In this document: in pieces, positions 60,181 through 64,000 of the stretch | Layout of the letters: each line of letters opens with the position of its first letter | Numbering within the stretch: position 1 is the stretch's first letter | Origin: Streptoalloteichus tenebrarius | GTDB lineage: Bacteria; Actinomycetota; Actinomycetes; Mycobacteriales; Pseudonocardiaceae | Direction of reading: 5' to 3' | DNA length: 64,000 bases | Assembly: GCF_024171885.1 (NCBI RefSeq) | Contig: NZ_JAMTCP010000014.1 | Coordinates: 60,550-124,549, forward strand | The notes under the pieces: generated by a model | Databases searched by the model: none | Seen by the model: only the letters and a program-made list of their open reading frames with translations | Told to the model about the DNA's origin: nothing | Translations under genes and position numbers: made by a program

Positions 60181-62670
60181 TCAGGGGGCGGCGCGGACCT
60201 CCACCTCCGCGCTCAGCCGCAGGTCCCGGGACGAGCGGCCCACCTCGACCCGGTACGTCCCGGGTTCGACCAGCCAGCTCCCGTGCTCCTGGTCCCAGTG
60301 CTCGAAGGCGCGGGCGGGCAGGCTGACCTCGACCGTCGCCGACGCGCCCTGCCGGGCGTCCACCGTGGCGAACCCGGCGAGCCACCGCACCGGGTACTCG
60401 ACCGAGCCGCCGGGCCGGCTGAGGTACACCTGCACGACCTCGCGCCCCGGCCGTGTCCCCGTGTTGCGCACCTTCACCCGAACAGGGATCCCCTGGCCGG
60501 TGACCGCGACCTTCCCCACCTCCAGATCGGTGTACTCCCAACTGGTGTAGCCGAGGCCGTGGCCGAAGCAGAACGCCGGCGCCAGGTTCGCCCTGTCCCA
60601 ACCCCGGTAGCCGACATGGATCCCCTCGGAGTACTCCAACACCCCGTTCACCGGGCGGGACCCCGGGATCGGGCCGCCGGGGACCGGCCACGTGGTGGGC
60701 AGGCGTCCCCCCGGCTCGGCCGCGCCGAGCAGCGCGTCGGCCAGGGCGTTGCCGTACTCCTGCCCGCCCAGCCAGCTCAGCAGGACCGCGGGCGCCTGGT
60801 CGGCCCACGGCAGGAACACCGGGCCGCCGGTGTTGACCACGACGACCGTGCGGGGGTTGGCCGCCAGCACGCGCCGCACGAGGTCGTCCTGTCGGCCGGG
60901 CAGGGCGAGGTCGTCCCGGTCGATGCCCTCGCTCTCGCTCTCGTCGGTGGTGCCGACGACCAGCACGACCGCGTCCGCGCCCCTGGCGAGATCGACCGCG
61001 CGCGCGATCCCGTCCTCGTCCGATGGCGGGACGGGCTCGACGCCGAGGCGCAGGGTGACCAGGCCGCCGACGCGGGCGGTGACCTCGTGCCGCGCGACGA
61101 GGTCGACCTCGCCCGCCGGCAGCGGGACGGTCACCTGCTTCTGCGGCGGACGGGTCAGCCCTTCGAGAATGTCCGCGTTCGGCGGAAGGGCCAGCTTCTC
61201 GTCGAACACGACCCTGTCGCCGACCGTGAGCCAGTAGCGGCCGACCCCCGCCACACCCACGAGGTGGTCGCCGGCGGCATTGATCCGCGCCCGGGCGTGC
61301 ACCTCGATGGTCCTGACCCTGGCGAACATGTCGTCCGGCAGGGCGGGCAGGAACGAGCCGCCCCAGATGAGGTTGCCGTGCGTGCGATGGTCGGTGGCCA
61401 GCTCCGCGCCGTGCGCGTCGAGGAAGCGGACCAGGACGCCAGGTTTGCCGGTCGCCGGGTTGGTGGACGTGGCCGTGGAGACCGGCGTGAGGAGCGTGTG
61501 TGTGCGCACGCCCGGCGTGTGGACCACCTCCACGCCCTCGCCCAGCGCCGCGCGCAGGCCGTTCAGTGGGGACACGGCGTAGGGCGGGATCACGTTCGCG
61601 CTGCCCCCGCCCTGGATGCGGGCGATCCCCGCGTTCGGGCCGATCACCGCGACCCGGCGGAGCGCCTCCCGCCGCAACGGGAGCAGGTTGTTCTCGTTCC
61701 GCGCCAGGACGAAGCTCGCGGCGGCGGCCGCGCGGAGTTGCCCCGCGATCTCCTCCGGCGACATCACCGGGGGTTTCCTGGGCGGGATGCCGTCCAGACC
61801 GCCCACCCTCGCGGCGAGCAGGAGCAGGCGCACGACCTTGTCGTCCACGGCGGACTCGGGGACGCGCCCCGCGCGCACGGCCGCGACCAGGCCCTCGGCC
61901 CACGGGCTGGTCGGCCCCGGCATCGCCAGGTCCAGCCCGACGCGGCCGCTGGCGTCCACCGAGCGGGTCGCGAACCAGTCCGACATGACCAGGCCGTCGA
62001 AGCCCCACTCGTCCTTGAGCACCTCGCGCAGCATCGGGTGCTCGGTCATCGTGGTGCCGTTGAGCCGGTTGTAGGCGGCCATCACCGCCCAGGGGTGGGC
62101 CTCGCGCACGATCGCCTCGAAGGGCGCGAGGTAGACCTCGCGCAGGGTGCGCTGGTCGATGCGCGCGTCGAGCGTCATGCGCTCGGTCTCGCTGTCATTC
62201 GCCACGAAGTGCTTCACGGTGGCCGCGACCCCGCCGGACTGCACGCCGCGCACGTAGGCGACGCCGACGCGCCCGCTGAGAAAGGGGTCCTCGCTGAAGC
62301 ACTCGAAGTGCCGGCCGCCGTAGGGCGTGCGGTGGAGGTTGACCGTGGGCGCGAGCAGGACGTCGACGTGCTTGCGCCGCGCCTCGGCGGCGAGCAGCCG
62401 GCCCAGCGCGTGCACCCGCGCCTCGTCCCAGGTGGCGGCGAGGGCGGTGGGCGAGGGCAGGCTGGCGGCCGGGTCGCGCTCGTCGAAGCCCCTGCCGCGC
62501 ACCCCGGCGGGTCCGTCGGACAGCAGCAGGGAACGCAGCCCCACGGCGGGTTCCTCGTGCAGCGCCCACAGGTCGGCGCCGGTGAGCAGCCGGACCTTCC
62601 GTTCCAACGTCAGCTTGGCGAGGCGCGCCCTGAGGTTCTTCTCCAGGTCGGCGGTGTGTGGCTCGGTCAT
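60181..62670 (-). CDS. Family 3 glycoside hydrolase (beta-glucosidase) with PA14 and Fn3-like domains
   Basis: 829 aa, no signal peptide, so probably intracellular. ATG at 62670; AAGGAG lies 11 nt upstream. The N-terminal TIM barrel has KHFVANDSETERMT and the nucleophile aspartate in GLVMSDWFATR. The second domain has RVAVIGPNAGIARIQGGGSA and is interrupted by a PA14-like insert (about 405-535, VRFLDAHGAELA, VGRYWLTVGDRVVFDEK). VVLVVGTTDESESEGIDRDD holds the expected acid/base region; the fibronectin-like C terminus ends VEPGTYRVEVGRSSRDL. Likely cleaves short beta-glucosides taken up by the cell. Regulated, perhaps, by the divergent TetR. Confidence 0.93.
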   Translation of the reverse strand: MTEPHTADLEKNLRARLAKLTLERKVRLLTGADLWALHEEPAVGLRSLLLSDGPAGVRGRGFDERDPAASLPSPTALAATWDEARVHALGRLLAAEARRKHVDVLLAPTVNLHRTPYGGRHFECFSEDPFLSGRVGVAYVRGVQSGGVAATVKHFVANDSETERMTLDARIDQRTLREVYLAPFEAIVREAHPWAVMAAYNRLNGTTMTEHPMLREVLKDEWGFDGLVMSDWFATRSVDASGRVGLDLAMPGPTSPWAEGLVAAVRAGRVPESAVDDKVVRLLLLAARVGGLDGIPPRKPPVMSPEEIAGQLRAAAAASFVLARNENNLLPLRREALRRVAVIGPNAGIARIQGGGSANVIPPYAVSPLNGLRAALGEGVEVVHTPGVRTHTLLTPVSTATSTNPATGKPGVLVRFLDAHGAELATDHRTHGNLIWGGSFLPALPDDMFARVRTIEVHARARINAAGDHLVGVAGVGRYWLTVGDRVVFDEKLALPPNADILEGLTRPPQKQVTVPLPAGEVDLVARHEVTARVGGLVTLRLGVEPVPPSDEDGIARAVDLARGADAVVLVVGTTDESESEGIDRDDLALPGRQDDLVRRVLAANPRTVVVVNTGGPVFLPWADQAPAVLLSWLGGQEYGNALADALLGAAEPGGRLPTTWPVPGGPIPGSRPVNGVLEYSEGIHVGYRGWDRANLAPAFCFGHGLGYTSWEYTDLEVGKVAVTGQGIPVRVKVRNTGTRPGREVVQVYLSRPGGSVEYPVRWLAGFATVDARQGASATVEVSLPARAFEHWDQEHGSWLVEPGTYRVEVGRSSRDLRLSAEVEVRAAP

Positions 62671-62977
62671 GCGGTGGTGATCTCCTTCGGCGGGGTGTCC
62701 GGTGGCCGGACGCCGGCGCGTGGCGCACGCGGCGAAGACGGTTTCGGCACGCGGAGGCGCGAGGTGTGGTGGCGGTCCTCGCCGAGCCCGGCCGGGAGCC
62801 GGCGACGGGTGTGCGGGTTCGCGGGCAGGTCGGTCGACGGGGACGGGACGGCGGTGTCGGCCACGGGCGTCCTCCGTGCTCACGGCCGAGGTGCTCCTCA
62901 GTCTGCCGACGCCGACCGAACACTCGGTAGGTAAGTTACATGTTCGTTATCACCCGGGCGCGGGCTAGTCTCCGTCC
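62671..62977. other. 307-bp divergent promoter region GH3 / TetR
   Basis: Holds the ACCGA-N4-TCGGT operator (62915-62928), AT-rich sequence to 62950 and the TetR promoter. No gene visible. Confidence 0.5.
62915..62928. promoter_or_regulatory. TetR operator ACCGAACACTCGGT
   Basis: Inverted repeat ACCGA-ACAC-TCGGT. A second, wider symmetry links CGAACA (62917-62922) with TGTTCG (62941-62946). Located 50 bp before the TetR start and upstream of GH3. Confidence 0.65.
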
Positions 62978-63682
62978 ATGCCCGCCGCCATCCATGAGAG
63001 CCGCCCGAACCGGCGCGGCGTCGAAGTCCGGGAGCGCGTCCTCCGCACGGCGTGGGAGGCGTTCTCCCGCGAGGGTTTCCGGGCCTGCTCGTTGGCGCGG
63101 ATCGCGGCGGACGCCGGGCTCTCGCAGGCCGGACTGCTGCACCACTTCCCCACCAAGGAGGATCTGCTGCTGGCGGTGCTGCGCTGGCGCGACGAGCTGG
63201 AGCTGGACCAGGTCGGCCGGACGCTGCCGACGCACACCGGGCTGTCCGTGCTGTCCCGGCTGCTCCGCCTGGTGGAGATCAACGTGGAGCTGACCGACGT
63301 CGTCCGGTCCTTCACCGTGCTCTCGGCCGAGAGCGTCAGCGAGGGGCACCCGGCGAGGGACTGGTTCCGCGCGCGCTACACCCGGGTTCGCGCGGCCGTC
63401 GCCGACGCGCTCCAGTCCGGTGTGGACAGTGGCGAGATCAGGGCGGGCACCGACTGCCACGCGGTCGCCACGGAGGTCTGCGCCGTGATGGACGGGCTCC
63501 AGCTCCAGTGGCTGCTCGACCCCGGGGCCGTGGACATGGTCGCCCTCTTCCGCGACTACGCGCGCCGGCTCGACGCGGCGCTGCGGAATCCCGCCCGGGA
63601 GGCCCCCGACACCCCGGACGGCCAGGACACTCGGGACACCGGGGACACCCCGGGCGGGACCGCGCCCAGCGCAGCGCCCTAG
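62978..63682 (+). CDS. TetR-family regulator
   Basis: 234 aa. ATG at 62978 follows TAGTCT (62966-62971) by 6 nt: probably leaderless. HTH: RERVLRTAWEAFSREGFRAC, SLARIAADAGLSQAGLLHHF with PTKEDLLLAVL. The ligand domain is of the BetI/AcrR general type. The C-terminal tail carries a degenerate Asp-Thr repeat (DTPDGQDTRDTGDTP). Divergent from the beta-glucosidase, so likely its sugar-responsive repressor. Confidence 0.85.
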   Translation: MPAAIHESRPNRRGVEVRERVLRTAWEAFSREGFRACSLARIAADAGLSQAGLLHHFPTKEDLLLAVLRWRDELELDQVGRTLPTHTGLSVLSRLLRLVEINVELTDVVRSFTVLSAESVSEGHPARDWFRARYTRVRAAVADALQSGVDSGEIRAGTDCHAVATEVCAVMDGLQLQWLLDPGAVDMVALFRDYARRLDAALRNPAREAPDTPDGQDTRDTGDTPGGTAPSAAP

Positions 63683-63732
63683 CTTGAGTTTTAACGTCTG
63701 GGTGGCTGGCGGTGACCCTGGTTGATCATGAG

Positions 63733-63791
63733 TGAAGCCCTTGGTCGATTCTTCTTCTCGCGACAGACGAAGATCGAGACCAAGGGCTTCA
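63733..63791 (+). repeat. Long imperfect hairpin before the transposase frame
   Basis: TGAAGCCCTTGGTC (63733-63746) pairs perfectly with GACCAAGGGCTTCA (63778-63791); TCTTC/GAAGA pairing extends the stem inward, and TTGATCA motifs flank both sides. It directly precedes the transposase start and could control its expression or form the end of the element. Confidence 0.7.
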
Positions 63792-63792
63792 G

Positions 63793-64000
63793 TTGATCAG
63801 TGTGCACCATGCCCGGGATGCCGCAGCGTTCGGGGAGTTATCGGCGTTGCGTCAGGAGTTCTACCGGTGCCTGACCCGGCGGGCGGACGCGTTGTTCGAG
63901 CTGACCGACGCGGTGTTGTGCGCGGACGGTCCGGTGCGGTCGGTCGCGGAGCTGTCCCTGGCCGGTGAGCATCGGCGCGGGCATGGCAGCGGTGACGCCG
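63793..64000 (+). CDS. NF041680-like putative transposase, 3' end outside window
   Basis: 69 codons to the window edge from TTG at 63793 (GTG at 63802 also possible). SVHHARDAAAFGELSALRQE, FYRCLTRRADALFELTDAVL and CADGPVRSVAELSLAGEHRR match the N terminus of a large actinobacterial transposase group related to IS701. The element seems to begin shortly after the TetR stop (63682), with GAGTTTTAACG as possible end sequence, and continues beyond the window. Whether it is intact cannot be told. Confidence 0.7.
   Translation, partial: MISVHHARDAAAFGELSALRQEFYRCLTRRADALFELTDAVLCADGPVRSVAELSLAGEHRRGHGSGDA

Noticed and set aside
1..64000. tRNA, rRNA and CRISPR arrays
   Set aside because: Looked for cloverleaf T-loop signatures and regularly spaced repeats with unique spacers; found only minisatellites with no spacers.

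Overview
The window is very GC-rich, uses many GTG (and some TTG) starts, and carries a PknG-type kinase, a mycothiol S-conjugate amidase, a SARP-type regulator, an ECF41 sigma factor and many TetR/ArsR-regulated drug exporters. This points to a filamentous actinomycete. A member of the Pseudonocardiaceae (Saccharothrix/Actinosynnema/Lentzea type) is my best inference; no rRNA or other decisive marker is present. I saw no tRNA, rRNA or CRISPR array.

Layout. (1) 1-6.8 kb: a tightly overlapping + strand operon of a PknG-like kinase (5' end outside the window), a von Willebrand A protein, a four-helix GlnX-like membrane sensor, a family 1 solute-binding lipoprotein and a Trypco1/CU044_2847 protein. 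It looks like an envelope-to-kinase signalling cassette. (2) 6.8-16.2 kb: mostly housekeeping genes (hydrolase, SUFU protein, LysE exporter, Imm-5-like protein, GNAT, Tex), a duplicated DnaA-box module at 8.16-8.46 kb, a non-coding stretch with strong hairpins, and a twice frameshifted mca. (3) 16.4-24.9 kb: FAD monooxygenase facing a SARP/NB-ARC/TPR regulator, GNAT, GH18 protein and MFS exporter. (4) 25-31.4 kb: IS5 remnant, Rrf2 plus quinone reductase, a tetR/tetA pair with an operator on the tetA start codon, then IS110 and malic-enzyme debris bracketed by a direct repeat. (5) 31.4-34.8 kb: ArsR/SRPBCC pair and a two-gene secreted/anchored protein unit. (6) 35-41.4 kb: a PfaA-like polyketide synthase and a short-chain dehydrogenase, both full-length ORFs whose catalytic residues have been replaced. 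(7) 41.9-53.8 kb: DJ-1/PfpI, IS5 scrap, DinB, ECF41 sigma with FAD oxidoreductase, MFS/TetR pair, a 3-hydroxybutyrate-type dehydrogenase / MHS transporter / PucR regulator set, and a ricin-type lectin. (8) 54.3-64 kb: ArsR/MFS pair with twin operators, DUF421, GNAT, secreted S33 peptidase, an MBL/MFS gene graveyard between duplicated S33 tails, GH3 beta-glucosidase with divergent TetR, and the start of a transposase.

The strongest candidates for something undescribed are the catalytically erased PfaA-like PKS plus SDR pair, the kinase/VWA/GlnX-like/SBP/Trypco1 cassette, a recurrent 13-bp palindrome GTCCAC(A/T)GTGGAC found throughout the window, and the habit of short tandem repeats sitting exactly on the 3' ends and stop codons of genes.
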